64,000 bases of DNA from Pyramidobacter sp. C12-8 (GCF_002007215.1 NZ_MUHX01000009.1:1-64000); one strand, 5' to 3'. Shown: positions 1-9,206, counted from the first letter of the stretch. Translations and numbers: made by a program. The notes: generated by a model from the sequence alone, not told the origin.

Positions 1-56
1 TCCGCGAAGGCGGCCACACCGTCGGCGCCGGCGTCGTCTCCCAGATCCTCGAGTAA
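1..56 (+). CDS. tuf: Elongation factor Tu, 3' end only
   Basis: Only the last 17 codons are present, reading in frame from base 3 to a TAA at 54-56. The peptide ends in [17 protein letters not shown], which matches the C-terminal beta-barrel end of EF-Tu, the GTPase that delivers aminoacyl-tRNA to the ribosome. Its position 14 bases before rpsJ fits the common str-S10 order (fusA-tuf-rpsJ). The identification rests on a short but very conserved tail. Confidence 0.85.
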   Translation, partial: REGGHTVGAGVVSQILE

Positions 57-70
57 GCGGAGGCCGTGTC

Positions 71-376
71 GTGTCCAAAAAAATCAGAATTCGTCTCAAA
101 GCGTTCGATCACCGCGTACTCGATACCTCCGCCGTCCAAATCGCTGAAACCGCGGCTCGCAGCGGCGCCAAGGTCGCCGGTCCGATCCCGCTTCCTACGG
201 AGATCAACAAGTTCTGCATCCTCACATCACCTCATGTCAATAAGGATGCCCGCGAGCACTATGAAATGAGAACCCACAAGCGTCTCATCGACATTTTCGA
301 TCCGACGCAGAAGACGATGGAAGCATTGATGCAGCTGAATCTTCCCTCTGGTGTCGATATCCAGATCAAGCTCTAA
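71..376 (+). CDS. rpsJ: 30S ribosomal protein S10
   Basis: This 101-residue protein has the usual S10 length and family features: the [11 protein letters not shown] start, the [19 protein letters not shown] loop and the [11 protein letters not shown] segment. S10 sits in the 30S head and also acts in NusB-dependent antitermination in bacteria. Translation probably starts at GTG 71, seven bases after the GGAGG at 59-63; an overlapping frame starting at 66 is a shadow. It opens the S10 cluster right after tuf. Confidence 0.97.
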   Translation: MSKKIRIRLKAFDHRVLDTSAVQIAETAARSGAKVAGPIPLPTEINKFCILTSPHVNKDAREHYEMRTHKRLIDIFDPTQKTMEALMQLNLPSGVDIQIKL

Positions 377-386
377 CCGAGCGGGA

Positions 387-436
387 AGCTCTGAGCCAAT
401 AAAGCTGAATCTCCCTCGCTGGAGGGAGCTCTGAGC
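387..436 (+). promoter_or_regulatory. rpsJ-rplC intergenic hairpin framed by a direct repeat
   Basis: The 80-base gap between rpsJ and rplC holds two copies of the ten-mer AGCTCTGAGC (387-396 and 427-436), exactly 40 bases apart. Between them lies a perfect seven-base-pair stem, CTCCCTC (411-417) with GAGGGAG (422-428), around the loop GCTG. No U tract follows, so this is not an ordinary terminator. It could control rplC translation or mark mRNA processing; the function is inferred. Confidence 0.5.
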
Positions 437-456
437 AAAGGAGAGTGTATTGTAGT

Positions 457-1083
457 ATGAGTCTTGGTATTCTTGGACAGAAGCTGGGGATGACCCGCGT
501 ATTTAACGAAGCGGGGCAGTCCGTTCCGGTGACCGTTATCGCTGCTGGCCCTTGCCCTGTGGTCGATGTCCGTACCCCTGAGAAAAACGGTTACAGTGCC
601 GTTCTTCTCGGTTTGGGCGAACGTAAGCCTCACAAGGTCACGAAGCCGCTTCAGGGTATGTATGACCGCTGCGGTGTAAAGCCCTGTCGTTGGCTGCGTG
701 AATTCCGTATTGAGAATTCCGCCGAGTATAAAGCTGGTCAGATTGTCGACGTGGCCGTCTTTGCCGAGGGCGAGACGGTCAGCGTCACCGGCACCAGCAA
801 GGGGAAAGGATTCGCGGGCGTTATGAAGCGCTGGAACTTTGGTGGTCTTCAGGCGAGTCATGGCGTGTCCGTGTCGCATCGTAAGCCGGCCTCAAGCGGC
901 GCCAGCAGCTATCCGAGCCATATTTTCAAGGGCAAGACGATGCCCGGACATCTCGGCAACGAGCGCGTCACCATCAAGAATCTGACCGTCGTCGCAGTTG
1001 ATAAGGAGAACAACCTCCTTCTCATCAAGGGTGCGGTTCCTGGCGCCAAAAACGGCCTCGTCCTGATTCACAAGCAGGACTAG
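457..1083 (+). CDS. rplC: 50S ribosomal protein L3
   Basis: L3 is an early-assembly 23S rRNA binder close to the peptidyl-transferase centre. The protein begins MSLGILGQKLGMTRVF and contains the family segments SKGKGFAGVMKRWNF, the glycine-rich region after SHGVSVSHRKP, and MPGHLGNERVT. ATG 457 gives 208 residues, the usual length. The upstream in-frame GTG at 445 overlaps the ribosome-binding AAGGAG at 438-443 and is unlikely to be used. It follows rpsJ after an 80-base structured gap. Confidence 0.96.
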   Translation: MSLGILGQKLGMTRVFNEAGQSVPVTVIAAGPCPVVDVRTPEKNGYSAVLLGLGERKPHKVTKPLQGMYDRCGVKPCRWLREFRIENSAEYKAGQIVDVAVFAEGETVSVTGTSKGKGFAGVMKRWNFGGLQASHGVSVSHRKPASSGASSYPSHIFKGKTMPGHLGNERVTIKNLTVVAVDKENNLLLIKGAVPGAKNGLVLIHKQD

Positions 1084-1103
1084 GCTGAAGGAGGATCAAC
1101 GAA

Positions 1104-1727
1104 ATGCCTGTTATCAAGATTATGAATATCAGCGGAGAAATCGTTGGGGAGAAGACGCTCTCGGACGAAGTCTTCGGCGCTTCTGTTCATGTTTCTGCGA
1201 TGCATCAGGTTGTAGTGGCTCAGTTGGCTCATGCCAGACAAGGGACAGCCAGCACCAAGATGCGCGGCGAAGTTCGCGGCGGCGGCAAGAAGCCATGGAA
1301 ACAGAAACATACCGGGCGCGCGCGCGCGGGCAGCAGCCGTTCGCCTCTCTGGGTCGGCGGCGGCGTGGTTCACGGGCCCAAACCCCGTTCCTACAGCCTG
1401 AAAGTCAATAAGAAGGTCCGCGCCCTGGCGATGCGCAGTGCTCTTTCGATGCGGGTGATTGAGCAGTCGCTTTGTGCGGTGGAGAGCTTTGGCTTTGAGG
1501 TCCCGTCCACGAAGAAGATGAAAGGTTTCATCGATTCTCTGAAGGCCAAAAAGGTCCTGTTCCTGCTTGACCAGAGAGATGAAAATGTTGTCAGATCCGC
1601 CAGCAACATCCCCGGCGCCAAGGTCCTTCATGTTGACAGCATCAACGTGCTTGACCTGGTTCATCATGATCATGTCGTAGCCACGCCGGCGGTTCTCGAA
1701 AAGCTTGAGGAGGTGTACGCTCGATGA
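1104..1727 (+). CDS. rplD: 50S ribosomal protein L4
   Basis: The 207-residue protein has the L4 hallmark loop (about residues 45-95), with [27 protein letters not shown] cut here to its key part [17 protein letters not shown]. This loop extends into the exit tunnel. GAAGGAGG lies at 1087-1094 before ATG 1104. In E. coli L4 also represses the S10 operon; whether that occurs here cannot be seen. The stop overlaps the rplW start by four bases (ATGA), implying coupled translation. Confidence 0.97.
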   Translation: MPVIKIMNISGEIVGEKTLSDEVFGASVHVSAMHQVVVAQLAHARQGTASTKMRGEVRGGGKKPWKQKHTGRARAGSSRSPLWVGGGVVHGPKPRSYSLKVNKKVRALAMRSALSMRVIEQSLCAVESFGFEVPSTKKMKGFIDSLKAKKVLFLLDQRDENVVRSASNIPGAKVLHVDSINVLDLVHHDHVVATPAVLEKLEEVYAR

Positions 1728-2020
1728 ATCTTGTAGCTCATGACATCATCATCCGTCCTGTGGTTACCGAGAAGAGCAGCCGCTTGATGGAAATGAACAA
1801 GTACACCTTCGAAGTTCATCCTATGGCCAATAAGATTGAGATTCGCAAGGCTGTCGAGGTTGTCTTCAAGGTTAAGGTCAAGAGCGTCCATACGGTGAAG
1901 GTCCATTCCAAGCCCAAGCGCATGGGAGCTTTTCTTGGCAAGAGCCGCGCGTGGAAAAAGGCCATCATCACGTTAGCCGAGGGAGAGCGCATCCAGTTCT
2001 TCGAAGGCGCTGGCGCCTAG
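1724..2020 (+). CDS. rplW: 50S ribosomal protein L23
   Basis: L23 lines the rim of the exit tunnel and docks trigger factor and SRP. The 98-residue product carries the family's N-terminal [11 protein letters not shown] and the central [19 protein letters not shown], then VKSVHTVKV and a basic loop ending in [10 protein letters not shown]. Its ATG overlaps the rplD stop by four bases. The length is normal for bacterial L23. Confidence 0.97.
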   Translation: MNLVAHDIIIRPVVTEKSSRLMEMNKYTFEVHPMANKIEIRKAVEVVFKVKVKSVHTVKVHSKPKRMGAFLGKSRAWKKAIITLAEGERIQFFEGAGA

Positions 2021-2040
2021 CGATTGGAGGAAATCTGAAA

Positions 2041-2871
2041 ATGGCAATCAAGGAATTCAATCCCTACACCGCCAGTAGACGTCATATGACGGTTCTAAGC
2101 CGTGAGGACATCACGAAGCAGAAGCCTGAGCGCTCTCTGCTTGCCGGCAGAAAGAAAAGGACGGGCGGCCGCAACAATTACGGGCGCAGGACTATGCGTT
2201 TCATCGGTGGTGGTCACATCCGCCGCCTGCGCATCGTCGATTTCAAGCGCGATAAAATTGGCGTCCCCGGTCGCGTTGCGGCGATCGAATATGATCCCAA
2301 CCGTTCTGCGCGTCTGGCGTTGATTTTCTACGTCGACGGCGAAAAACGCTACATCCTCTGCCCCGACCAGCTTCATGTCGGCGATACGATCATGGCGGGG
2401 CCCGAGGCGGATATCCGCCCCGGCAACGCCAAGAAGTTCAAAAACATTCCTGACGGCACGTTGGTTCACAACATCGAGCTCGAACCCGGTCGCGGCGCCA
2501 AGCTGGTCCGTTCCGCCGGCGTCAGCGCTCAGCTGATGGCCAGAGAAGGCAAGTTCGCATTTGTGCGCATGCCCAGCGGCGAACTTCGCAAGTTCCTGCT
2601 TGAGTGCACCGCTACTATTGGCGTGGTTGGCAACGGCGAACACGAAAACGTCTCGTTGGGCAAGGCCGGCAAGACTCGCTGGCTGGGACGCAAGGGACGC
2701 ATCCGCGCTATGATTCAGAACCCTGTCGACCACCCCATGGGCGGCGGAGAGGGCACCACGAAATCGCATCATCACCCCTGTTCGCCTTGGGGCACCCCTG
2801 CGAAGGGCTATCGTACTCGTGCGCGTAAGCCTTCTGACAAGTTCATTGTCAGACGTCGTTACGCCAAGTAG
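2041..2871 (+). CDS. rplB: 50S ribosomal protein L2
   Basis: L2 is essential for subunit joining and peptidyl-transferase activity. From ATG 2041 (after GGAGG at 2026-2030) the product is 276 residues, the standard size. It has the [17 protein letters not shown] basic N-terminal region, an OB/SH3 core, and the C-terminal [12 protein letters not shown] loop. The first histidine of that loop (DHP) is kept; the second, often histidine in bacteria, is methionine. A longer reading frame from 1951 overlaps rplW and is rejected. Confidence 0.97.
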   Translation: MAIKEFNPYTASRRHMTVLSREDITKQKPERSLLAGRKKRTGGRNNYGRRTMRFIGGGHIRRLRIVDFKRDKIGVPGRVAAIEYDPNRSARLALIFYVDGEKRYILCPDQLHVGDTIMAGPEADIRPGNAKKFKNIPDGTLVHNIELEPGRGAKLVRSAGVSAQLMAREGKFAFVRMPSGELRKFLLECTATIGVVGNGEHENVSLGKAGKTRWLGRKGRIRAMIQNPVDHPMGGGEGTTKSHHHPCSPWGTPAKGYRTRARKPSDKFIVRRRYAK

Positions 2872-2891
2872 TAGGGTAAGGAGGACAAAAT

Positions 2892-3194
2892 ATGGCACGT
2901 TCTGCTAAAAAAGGACCCTACGTCGAGGCGAGGCTCCTCAAGAGGGTCGAGGAACTGAACGGAAGCGGCACGAAAAAGGTTCTCAAGACCTGGTCGCGCG
3001 CTTCCATGATCGTTCCGCCTATGGTTGGTCATACAATCGCTGTTCATAATGGCCGTACCCATGTTCCGGTCTATATCAGCGAGAACATGATCGGTCATAA
3101 GTTGGGTGAATTCGCGCTGACCCGTCGTTTTACCGGCCACAGCGGTCAGGAGCGTTCGATTCCGACCGCGGCGGCAGCGCCGAAGGCTAAGTAA
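2892..3194 (+). CDS. rpsS: 30S ribosomal protein S19
   Basis: S19 sits in the 30S head with S13 and contacts the A site. The 100-residue product has [19 protein letters not shown], the [21 protein letters not shown] core and the [15 protein letters not shown] end. It is slightly longer than the usual 90-95 residues because of an alanine-rich tail (TAAAAPKAK). GGAGG at 2880-2884 precedes ATG 2892. Confidence 0.97.
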   Translation: MARSAKKGPYVEARLLKRVEELNGSGTKKVLKTWSRASMIVPPMVGHTIAVHNGRTHVPVYISENMIGHKLGEFALTRRFTGHSGQERSIPTAAAAPKAK

Positions 3195-3208
3195 AGGGGG
3201 ACATTGAC

Positions 3209-3538
3209 GTGCAGGCTTATGCAGTTGCCAAGGCGGTTCGTATTTCGCCTTATAAAGTTCGTCAGGTACTGCCTTTGATTCGTGGCAAAAAAGTTGGAGA
3301 TGCCATGATGGTTCTCCGTTATACCCCGAAGAAAGCTGCCCGACTTGTGGAAAAGGTGCTGAAGAGCGCCGTCGCTAATGCTGAGTTCAACTTTGGCATG
3401 GATGTTGAGAAGCTGAAGGTTGTCGAGGCCAAAGCCGATCAGGGCCCCAGCATGAAACGTTTTCGTCCCGCGTCTATGGGGCGGGCTCATGCGTATGTGC
3501 ATCGTACCAGTCACATCACTGTGACGGTCGCCGAGTAA
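3209..3538 (+). CDS. rplV: 50S ribosomal protein L22
   Basis: L22 has a long beta-hairpin in the exit tunnel. The 109-residue product shows AKAVRISPYKVRQVLPLIRGK, the SAVANAEFN helix and the C-terminal MGRAHAYVHRTSHITVTV. The likely start is GTG 3209, placed after AAGGGGGA at 3194-3201. It lies 14 bases after rpsS. Confidence 0.96.
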   Translation: MQAYAVAKAVRISPYKVRQVLPLIRGKKVGDAMMVLRYTPKKAARLVEKVLKSAVANAEFNFGMDVEKLKVVEAKADQGPSMKRFRPASMGRAHAYVHRTSHITVTVAE

Positions 3539-3552
3539 GGGGGAAAGGACTT

Positions 3553-4242
3553 ATGGGTCAGAAAGTTCATCCGATCGGTTATCGTATCGGCGTGATCCGC
3601 GACTGGGAATCCAAGTGGTATGCGGTTGGTAAAAATTATGTGAAGAATCTTCACGAGGATATCAAGCTGCGCACCTGGATCAAGAATCGCTGGGAAGGCG
3701 CCGGCATTTCTCGCGTCGAGATTGAGCGCGTGGGCAAAGTAATTCGTTTCACGCTATGGACGGCTCGTCCTGGTGTGGTGATCGGCAAACAGGGCGCCGA
3801 GCTGACGAAAGTGAAAGACGAGCTCCAGGCTTTGACCGGCACCCGCGTGATGCTGAACGTTCAGGAGATCAAAAATCCCGACGTCGACGCGCAGCTTGTG
3901 GCCGAAGGTATCGCCTCCGCGCTGGAGCGCCGCGTCAGCTTCCGCCGCGCCATGAAGCAGGCCATGTTCCGTACCATGAAGGCCGGCGGTCTGGGCATCA
4001 AGATTCAATGTTCGGGACGTCTTGGCGGAGCGGAAATTGCCCGCACGGAGTGGTATAACGATGGGCGCCTTCCTCTTTCCACGCTTCGTGCTGACGTGGA
4101 CTACAGTTGCGTCAAGGCCGTGACCATGTATGGCGCTATTGGTGTGAAGTGCTGGATCTACCGTGATGAGAAAGCCTTGAACACGGCAGCTCCTCGTCCA
4201 GTCCGCAGCAGAGCGAACAAAAGGGAAGGAGGCCGGGCCTAA
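3553..4242 (+). CDS. rpsC: 30S ribosomal protein S3
   Basis: S3 forms part of the mRNA entry channel. The 229-residue product starts MGQKVHPIGYRIGVIRDW and contains a KH-type RNA-binding domain around residues 38-106 (ARPGVVIGKQGAEL) and the C-terminal domain with GRLGGAEIARTEWYNDGRLPL. AAGGGGGAAAGGA precedes ATG 3553. The stop abuts the rplP start directly. Confidence 0.97.
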   Translation: MGQKVHPIGYRIGVIRDWESKWYAVGKNYVKNLHEDIKLRTWIKNRWEGAGISRVEIERVGKVIRFTLWTARPGVVIGKQGAELTKVKDELQALTGTRVMLNVQEIKNPDVDAQLVAEGIASALERRVSFRRAMKQAMFRTMKAGGLGIKIQCSGRLGGAEIARTEWYNDGRLPLSTLRADVDYSCVKAVTMYGAIGVKCWIYRDEKALNTAAPRPVRSRANKREGGRA

Positions 4243-4665
4243 ATGTTGATGCCGAAAAGAACAAAGTTCCGTAAGCCTCATCGCGACTGCCTTGTGGGTG
4301 AAGCGAAAGGCGGGGCTTACGTGGCTTTTGGCGAGTTCGGCGTGCAGGCGATGGAATGCGCCTACATTACTGCCCGCCAGATCGAAGCGACCCGCGTTGC
4401 CATCAACCGTAAGATGCGCAAGGGCGGCAAGTTGTGGATCCGCATCTTCCCCGACGTGCCTTATACGAAGAAGCCTCTTGAAACCCGAATGGGAAAGGGA
4501 AAGGGCGCTCCGGAGTTCTGGGTATCCGCCGTTCGTAAAGGCCGCATCATGTTTGAGCTTGGCGGGATTCCCCGTGAAATCGCTGAGGAAGCGTTCCGCA
4601 CGGCCTCTCACAAGCTTCCTATCAAGGTGCGGCTTGTGACCCGCGACAGTTTGGATGGTGAATAG
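4243..4665 (+). CDS. rplP: 50S ribosomal protein L16
   Basis: L16 helps place tRNA in the A and P sites. The 140-residue product opens [15 protein letters not shown], close to the bacterial norm, and has [20 protein letters not shown] and [13 protein letters not shown]. The start ATG follows the rpsC stop with no gap, and GGGAAGGAGG at the end of rpsC supplies the ribosome-binding site. Confidence 0.97.
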   Translation: MLMPKRTKFRKPHRDCLVGEAKGGAYVAFGEFGVQAMECAYITARQIEATRVAINRKMRKGGKLWIRIFPDVPYTKKPLETRMGKGKGAPEFWVSAVRKGRIMFELGGIPREIAEEAFRTASHKLPIKVRLVTRDSLDGE

Positions 4666-4667
4666 TA

Positions 4668-4883
4668 ATGGACGCCAAAAGTCTGCGTGAAATGACCGTT
4701 GAAGAGCTTATGAACAAGCACGACCAGTTCAAGGAAGAGCTGTTTAACCTGCGCTTCCAGAATGCTGTTGGTCAGTTGAAGAACACCAGCAGGATCAAAG
4801 AGGTCAAAAAGACCATCGCGAGAGTCCTTACCATTGTTCACGAAAAGGAACAGGGACTGAACGTGAACGCCGGAAGGAGGTAA
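4668..4883 (+). CDS. rpmC: 50S ribosomal protein L29
   Basis: L29 is a small two-helix protein near the exit tunnel next to L23. The 71-residue product has the family patterns LREMTVEELMNK, ELFNLRFQNAVGQLKNTSRI and KKTIARVLTI. It starts two bases after the rplP stop. The charged C-terminal tail (EKEQGLNVNAGRR) ends with the AAGGAGG used by rpsQ. Confidence 0.95.
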   Translation: MDAKSLREMTVEELMNKHDQFKEELFNLRFQNAVGQLKNTSRIKEVKKTIARVLTIVHEKEQGLNVNAGRR

Positions 4884-4889
4884 GGCACA

Positions 4890-5180
4890 ATGGAAGCTAA
4901 AACCCCTCATCGTAAGATGAAGATCGGAATCGTTGTCAGCGACAAGATGGAGAAGACGATTTCCGTCCGTGTGACCCGGCATGCCATGCACCCCGTGTAC
5001 GGCAAGCGCATCATCAAGTCCAAGAAGTTCCTTGTGCACGATGCTGAGAACGCCTGCCGCATGGGCGACAGAGTCCAGTTTGCCGAAACTCGTCCTATGA
5101 GCAAGAACAAGCGCTGGACCCTCGTCAAGATCATTGAGAGAGCCCCCATCCTGGGCGGATCTGTCGAGGAGGATGTTTAA
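4890..5180 (+). CDS. rpsQ: 30S ribosomal protein S17
   Basis: S17 is an early 16S rRNA-binding OB-fold protein. The 96-residue product has KIGIVVSDKMEKTISVRVTR, HPVYGKRIIKSKKFLVHD, and GDRVQFAETRPMSKNKRWTLVKI. Short extensions at both ends make it slightly longer than the usual 80-90 residues. GGAAGGAGG lies at the end of rpmC, just before ATG 4890. Confidence 0.96.
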   Translation: MEAKTPHRKMKIGIVVSDKMEKTISVRVTRHAMHPVYGKRIIKSKKFLVHDAENACRMGDRVQFAETRPMSKNKRWTLVKIIERAPILGGSVEEDV

Positions 5181-5183
5181 CCG

Positions 5184-5552
5184 ATGATTCAGTTAAATAC
5201 AGTGCTTAACGTTGCTGACAACACGGGCGCGAAGCGCGTCAAGTGCATTCAAGTGCTCGGCGGCAGCCGACGCCGTTTCGGCTCGCTGGGCGATATCATT
5301 GTCTGCGCTGTAAAGGAAGCCATCCCCAACAGCAATGTTGCCAAGGGCAGCGTCGTCAAGGCTGTGATCGTTCGTACCAAAAAAGAGCGTCGTCGTGCGG
5401 ATGGTTCCTACGTGCGCTTTGACGATAACGCCGCGGTTCTGATCGACGGCAACGGCGATCCGAGAGGAACTCGTATTTTTGGCCCAGTCGCCCGTGAGCT
5501 TCGCGCGAAGAAGTACATGCGCATCATCTCGCTGGCGCCCGAAGTTGTATAG
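5184..5552 (+). CDS. rplN: 50S ribosomal protein L14
   Basis: L14 contacts 16S rRNA in the bridge region of the 70S ribosome and binds the silencing factor RsfS in other bacteria. The 122-residue product has [19 protein letters not shown], the [18 protein letters not shown] segment and [14 protein letters not shown], all typical. GAGGAGG at 5166-5172 precedes ATG 5184. Confidence 0.97.
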   Translation: MIQLNTVLNVADNTGAKRVKCIQVLGGSRRRFGSLGDIIVCAVKEAIPNSNVAKGSVVKAVIVRTKKERRRADGSYVRFDDNAAVLIDGNGDPRGTRIFGPVARELRAKKYMRIISLAPEVV

Positions 5553-5564
5553 GAGGCCTGCGTG

Positions 5565-5894
5565 ATGAGCAAAATGCGTTTGAAGAAGGGTGACCGCGTC
5601 AGAGTCATCTCCGGTAAGGACAAGGGCAAAGAAGGCAAGATTCTTGTTTCCTTCCCCGCGGAAAACAAGGTTATCGTCGAAGGCGTAAGCGTTGCCTCGC
5701 GTCACAGCAAGCCCACTCAGGCCAATCCGCAGGGCGGCATCGTCAAGAAGGAGACGCCGATCTATGCCTCCAAGGTCATGCTGATTTGCCCCAACACCGG
5801 TAAACCCACCCGCGTTGGTCACGCTTTCCTGGAAGACGGCCGCAAAGTGCGCGTGGCCAAGGTTTCCGGCGAAATTGTCGACCAGCTCAAGTAG
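5565..5894 (+). CDS. rplX: 50S ribosomal protein L24
   Basis: L24 starts 50S assembly and has a KOW domain ([23 protein letters not shown]). The product is 109 residues from ATG 5565, eight bases after AGGAGG (5551-5556). GTG 5562 is an alternative start adding one residue. It carries the family's [10 protein letters not shown] and [17 protein letters not shown] segments. Confidence 0.96.
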   Translation: MSKMRLKKGDRVRVISGKDKGKEGKILVSFPAENKVIVEGVSVASRHSKPTQANPQGGIVKKETPIYASKVMLICPNTGKPTRVGHAFLEDGRKVRVAKVSGEIVDQLK

Positions 5895-5909
5895 TGGAGG
5901 AGGCAAATC

Positions 5910-6458
5910 ATGACCGTACGCGTGCTGGAAAAGTACAAGAGCGAAGTCGTGCCTGCGCTTCAGGCTCAGTTCGCTTATAAAAATCCCATGATGATGCCTA
6001 AGATCGTCAAGGTCGTCATCAATATCGGCGTTGGCGACGCCAAGAGCGACAGCAAGTTTATCGATGCCGCCGCCGCCGAGCTTGCCACGATCAGCGGACA
6101 GCGTCCGATGATCAAGAAGTCGAAGAAGTCCATCGCGAACTTCAAACTTCGCGAAGGTTCTCCCGTCGGCTGCAGCGTGACGCTTCGCGGCGTGCGCATG
6201 TGGGAGTTTCTCGACCGTCTGCTGAATCTCACTCTTGCTCGCATCAAGGACTTTCAGGGCGTGTCGAGAACGTCCTTCGACGGACGCGGCAACTACAACC
6301 TCGGCCTCAGGGACCAGCTGATTTTCCCCGAGATCGATTACGACAAAGTTGTCAAGCTTCGCGGTATGAACGTTACCATCGTGACGACTGCGAACACCGA
6401 CGAAGAGGCTTTTGTCATGCTCGAGAAGCTTGGCATGCCTTTTGCGCACGCTGAATAG
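5910..6458 (+). CDS. rplE: 50S ribosomal protein L5
   Basis: L5 binds 5S rRNA and contacts P-site tRNA. The 182-residue product shows [16 protein letters not shown], the [20 protein letters not shown] segment, [14 protein letters not shown] and [14 protein letters not shown], all typical of bacterial L5. TGGAGGAGG at 5894-5902 precedes ATG 5910. Confidence 0.97.
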   Translation: MTVRVLEKYKSEVVPALQAQFAYKNPMMMPKIVKVVINIGVGDAKSDSKFIDAAAAELATISGQRPMIKKSKKSIANFKLREGSPVGCSVTLRGVRMWEFLDRLLNLTLARIKDFQGVSRTSFDGRGNYNLGLRDQLIFPEIDYDKVVKLRGMNVTIVTTANTDEEAFVMLEKLGMPFAHAE

Positions 6459-6469
6459 GAGGGGTTGAG

Positions 6470-6655
6470 ATGGCGAGAAAAGCTCTGAAGAACAAAGCTG
6501 CGCTGACCCCGAAGTTTTCGACCCGCGGCTACAACAGATGCCCGATCTGTGGCCGTATGCACGGTTACATGAGAGATTTCGACATGTGCCGCTGCTGCTT
6601 CCGCAATCTTGCCCGCGAAGGCAAGATCCCTGGAATTGTCAAGTCGAGCTGGTAA
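6470..6655 (+). CDS. rpsN: 30S ribosomal protein S14, zinc-binding type
   Basis: The 61-residue protein is the short type-Z form of S14. It keeps two cysteine pairs, CPIC and CRCC, around [12 protein letters not shown], so a Zn ribbon is expected. Longer zinc-independent S14 paralogs exist in other bacteria as zinc-starvation substitutes. ATG 6470 follows AGGAGGGG (6457-6464). Confidence 0.97.
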   Translation: MARKALKNKAALTPKFSTRGYNRCPICGRMHGYMRDFDMCRCCFRNLAREGKIPGIVKSSW

Positions 6656-6683
6656 ATTACCGCTCTGAGAAAGGGGAACTTTC

Positions 6684-7088
6684 ATGTACGTTAACGATCC
6701 GATTGCGGATATGCTCACGAGAATTCGCAACGCGAACATGGTCTACCATGAGAGCGTCGATATCCCGATCAGCAAGATGAAGCTGGGGATTGCGAAGATC
6801 CTGAAAAGTGAAGGTTACATCCGCAACTACAAGGTCCTCAACGACCCCAAAAAGCCCGCGGGCACCATTAAGGTCTTTATGAACTATGGTCCCAACCGCG
6901 AACGCGTCGTACAGGGCCTTCGCCGCATGAGTAAGCCCGGCCGCCGTGTCTATGTCGGCAAAGATAAACTGCCCAAAGTCATGGGAGGCTTGGGAATTGC
7001 CATTATTTCCACTTCCCAGGGTCTGAAGACTGACGCCGAGGCCAGGCTGCTTGGGCTCGGTGGAGAAGTCGTCTGCTATGTCTGGTAA
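6684..7088 (+). CDS. rpsH: 30S ribosomal protein S8
   Basis: S8 is a primary 16S rRNA binder. The 134-residue product has the N-terminal [16 protein letters not shown], the [16 protein letters not shown] segment and the [12 protein letters not shown] motif near the C-terminus, then [18 protein letters not shown] at 6668-6676 precedes ATG 6684. In E. coli this protein represses the spc operon; the equivalent site here is not obvious. Confidence 0.97.
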   Translation: MYVNDPIADMLTRIRNANMVYHESVDIPISKMKLGIAKILKSEGYIRNYKVLNDPKKPAGTIKVFMNYGPNRERVVQGLRRMSKPGRRVYVGKDKLPKVMGGLGIAIISTSQGLKTDAEARLLGLGGEVVCYVW

Positions 7089-7102
7089 GGCGAGGGATTA
7101 AC

Positions 7103-7642
7103 ATGTCAAGATTAGGACGTAAACCCGTCACGGTCCCGCAGGGTACCAGCGTAGAAGTCAAGGAAGACAGAATCGTTGTCAAGGGCAAGAACGGCCAGTT
7201 GTCCATGCCTCTTGTGGAGAACATCTCCGTCGAAGTCAAGGACGGCGCCGTTCACGTAGCCCGCGCCAACGAGGAGAAGCCCACCAAGGCCGCGCACGGC
7301 ATGGTGCGCGCCATGATCAACAACATGGTTATCGGCGTCACCGAAGGGTACACCAAGACTCTCGAAATCGAGGGCGTTGGCTATCGCGCCGCCATGAAAG
7401 GCAAGAACCTCGGTCTGAGCTTGGGTTTTTCCCATCCGCTTGAAGTGATTCCTCCCGAGGGAATCACCTTTGCCGTGGAAGGCGCGACCAAGATTTTCGT
7501 CAAAGGCATCGACAAACAAGTTGTTGGCCAGATCGCTGCGATCATTCGCGGATACCGCGCTCCCGAACCCTACAAGGGCAAGGGCATTCACTATCTCGGC
7601 GAGCACATCCTGCGCAAGGCCGGCAAGACCGCTACTAAGTAA
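7103..7642 (+). CDS. rplF: 50S ribosomal protein L6
   Basis: L6 binds the sarcin-ricin loop region. The 179-residue product has two related L6 domains, starting MSRLGRKPVTVPQGTSVEV and later RAMINNMVIGVTEGYTKTLE, GVGYRA and the C-terminal PEPYKGKGIHY. It begins 14 bases after rpsH with GGCGAGGGA upstream. Confidence 0.97.
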   Translation: MSRLGRKPVTVPQGTSVEVKEDRIVVKGKNGQLSMPLVENISVEVKDGAVHVARANEEKPTKAAHGMVRAMINNMVIGVTEGYTKTLEIEGVGYRAAMKGKNLGLSLGFSHPLEVIPPEGITFAVEGATKIFVKGIDKQVVGQIAAIIRGYRAPEPYKGKGIHYLGEHILRKAGKTATK

Positions 7643-7658
7643 GACGAGGTGAGCCGAT

Positions 7659-8030
7659 ATGATTAAGACCAAGAGCAGAAATGAAATGCGTCTCCTTCGG
7701 CACAGCCGTCTTCGCAAGAGCGTTTCCGGCACCGCTGAGAGACCGAGACTGTCTGTTTTCCGCAGCCTGAAAGACATCTACGTTCAGGTGATCGACGACA
7801 CCGTCGGTCATACGCTGATCTCCGTATCCACAAAGGAAAAGGTCGTGGCGCAGAGCCTTGAGTGCGGCCATTGCACGGTAGCCGCTGCCAAGGTTGTGGG
7901 CAAGCTTGTTGCGGAGCGTGCGAGGGAAAAAGGTATCACCGAGGTCGTCTTCGATCGCGGTGGCCACGTGTATCACGGCCGCGTTCAGGCGATCGCCGAC
8001 GCCGCTCGTGAAGCCGGTTTGAAGCTCTAA
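7659..8030 (+). CDS. rplR: 50S ribosomal protein L18
   Basis: L18 binds 5S rRNA with L5. The 123-residue product has [20 protein letters not shown], a variable centre, and the C-terminal [26 protein letters not shown] cut here to its key part [25 protein letters not shown] precedes ATG 7659. Length is normal. Confidence 0.97.
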   Translation: MIKTKSRNEMRLLRHSRLRKSVSGTAERPRLSVFRSLKDIYVQVIDDTVGHTLISVSTKEKVVAQSLECGHCTVAAAKVVGKLVAERAREKGITEVVFDRGGHVYHGRVQAIADAAREAGLKL

Positions 8031-8042
8031 GGAGGAATTTCA

Positions 8043-8546
8043 ATGACCGAAAAACAGTCTGCGAGCGGTACCGAGCTGAACGAGCGCGTTGTCTTTATCA
8101 ACCGTGTCAGCAAGACCGTCAAGGGCGGCAAGAGATTCCGTTTCAGCATCCTTCTTGCCGTCGGCGACGGTGAAGGCAACGTGGGCATCGGTATGGGCAA
8201 GGCTCGCGAAATTTCCGAAGCTGTCCGCAAGGGCATGGAAGACGCGAAGAAAGACATGATCCCTGTGAAGCGCAACGGCAAGACCATTCCTCATCCGGTG
8301 ATGGGACGCTATGGCTCGGCGGCCGTTATGCTCCGCCCCGCCGCTGACGGTACCGGAGTTATCGCCGGCAGCGTCGTGCGCGCCATCATGGAGCTGGGTG
8401 GCATCAAGGACGTTATGACCAAGGTCGTCGGACACACCAGCAACCCCGTCAACGTCGCCCGCGCCACTCTGGCTGCCGTCGCTTCGCTGCGCACTCGTGA
8501 CGAGATCATGGTTCTGCGCGGCAAGAAAAAGACGGAGAACGCTTAG
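8043..8546 (+). CDS. rpsE: 30S ribosomal protein S5
   Basis: S5 shapes the mRNA channel and decoding accuracy. The 167-residue product has the N-terminal double-stranded-RNA-binding-like domain (ERVVFINRVSKTVKGGKRF, GNVGIGMGKAREI) and the C-terminal domain with RPAADGTGVIAG and GHTSNPVNVARATLA. TAAGGAGG at 8029-8036 precedes ATG 8043. Confidence 0.97.
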   Translation: MTEKQSASGTELNERVVFINRVSKTVKGGKRFRFSILLAVGDGEGNVGIGMGKAREISEAVRKGMEDAKKDMIPVKRNGKTIPHPVMGRYGSAAVMLRPAADGTGVIAGSVVRAIMELGGIKDVMTKVVGHTSNPVNVARATLAAVASLRTRDEIMVLRGKKKTENA

Positions 8547-8559
8547 GAGGTAAGGGACC

Positions 8560-8772
8560 ATGGCTAAACTTCGTATTGTCTGGAAGAGGAGCGATATCGG
8601 CCGTCCTGAGCGTCAGTCGCGTACGATCAAGGCGCTGGGATTCCATAAGCTGAACTCGGTCGTCATTCACGAGGATACGCCCCAGATCCGCGGCATGGTT
8701 CGCGCGGTGGCTCACCTTGTCGAGTGCTCTGAAGTGAACGAGGAAGGGGGCAAAGCCAATGAATCTGAGTGA
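8560..8772 (+). CDS. rpmD: 50S ribosomal protein L30
   Basis: The N-terminal 60 residues match the small L30 fold ([33 protein letters not shown]). At 70 residues it is longer than the usual 58-60 because of an acidic tail. That tail overlaps the rplO start by 14 bases and provides its ribosome-binding site. AGGAGG at 8546-8551 precedes ATG 8560. Confidence 0.95.
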   Translation: MAKLRIVWKRSDIGRPERQSRTIKALGFHKLNSVVIHEDTPQIRGMVRAVAHLVECSEVNEEGGKANESE

Positions 8773-9205
8773 TCTGCGTCCGGCCGAAGGTGCCAAGCAC
8801 AAAGCGAAGCGCGTTGGCTGCGGCATCGGCAGCGGCAACGGCAAAACTGCCGGAAGAGGCACCAAGGGGTACGGCTCCCGTGCCGGCAGCGCTATCCGTC
8901 CCGGTTTTGAGGGCGGCCAGATGCCTTTGGTTCGCCGTACGCCCAAGCGCGGTTTCAACAATTACAATTTTGCTAAGGTATATCAGATCGCCAATCTGGG
9001 CGACATTGCCGAGATCTTCAAAGAAGGCGCTGTCATCACGGTGAACGAGCTCTTTGCGTACGGCTTGGTCCGCAATATGGATACGCCCGTCAAGATCCTT
9101 GGTGATGGCGAGCTTGACAAACCGCTGACGATCAAGGCAGAAGCCTTCAGCAAGTCTGCTGCTCAGAAGATTGCAGCTGCAGGCGGAACTGCTGAGGTGA
9201 TTTAA
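8759..9205 (+). CDS. rplO: 50S ribosomal protein L15
   Basis: L15 is a late 50S assembly protein. The 148-residue product has the long glycine- and lysine-rich N-terminal extension ([20 protein letters not shown]) and [10 protein letters not shown], then a globular C-terminal domain. It overlaps rpmD by 14 bases; GAGGAAGGGGG within rpmD is its ribosome-binding site. Confidence 0.97.
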   Translation: MNLSDLRPAEGAKHKAKRVGCGIGSGNGKTAGRGTKGYGSRAGSAIRPGFEGGQMPLVRRTPKRGFNNYNFAKVYQIANLGDIAEIFKEGAVITVNELFAYGLVRNMDTPVKILGDGELDKPLTIKAEAFSKSAAQKIAAAGGTAEVI

Positions 9206-9206
9206 A

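Noticed and set aside
373-879. Long reading frame on the minus strand opposite rplC
   Set aside because: It mirrors the ribosomal gene and has no family likeness; the same is true of many minus frames over the ribosomal cluster, including 2095-2898 and 5193-6449.
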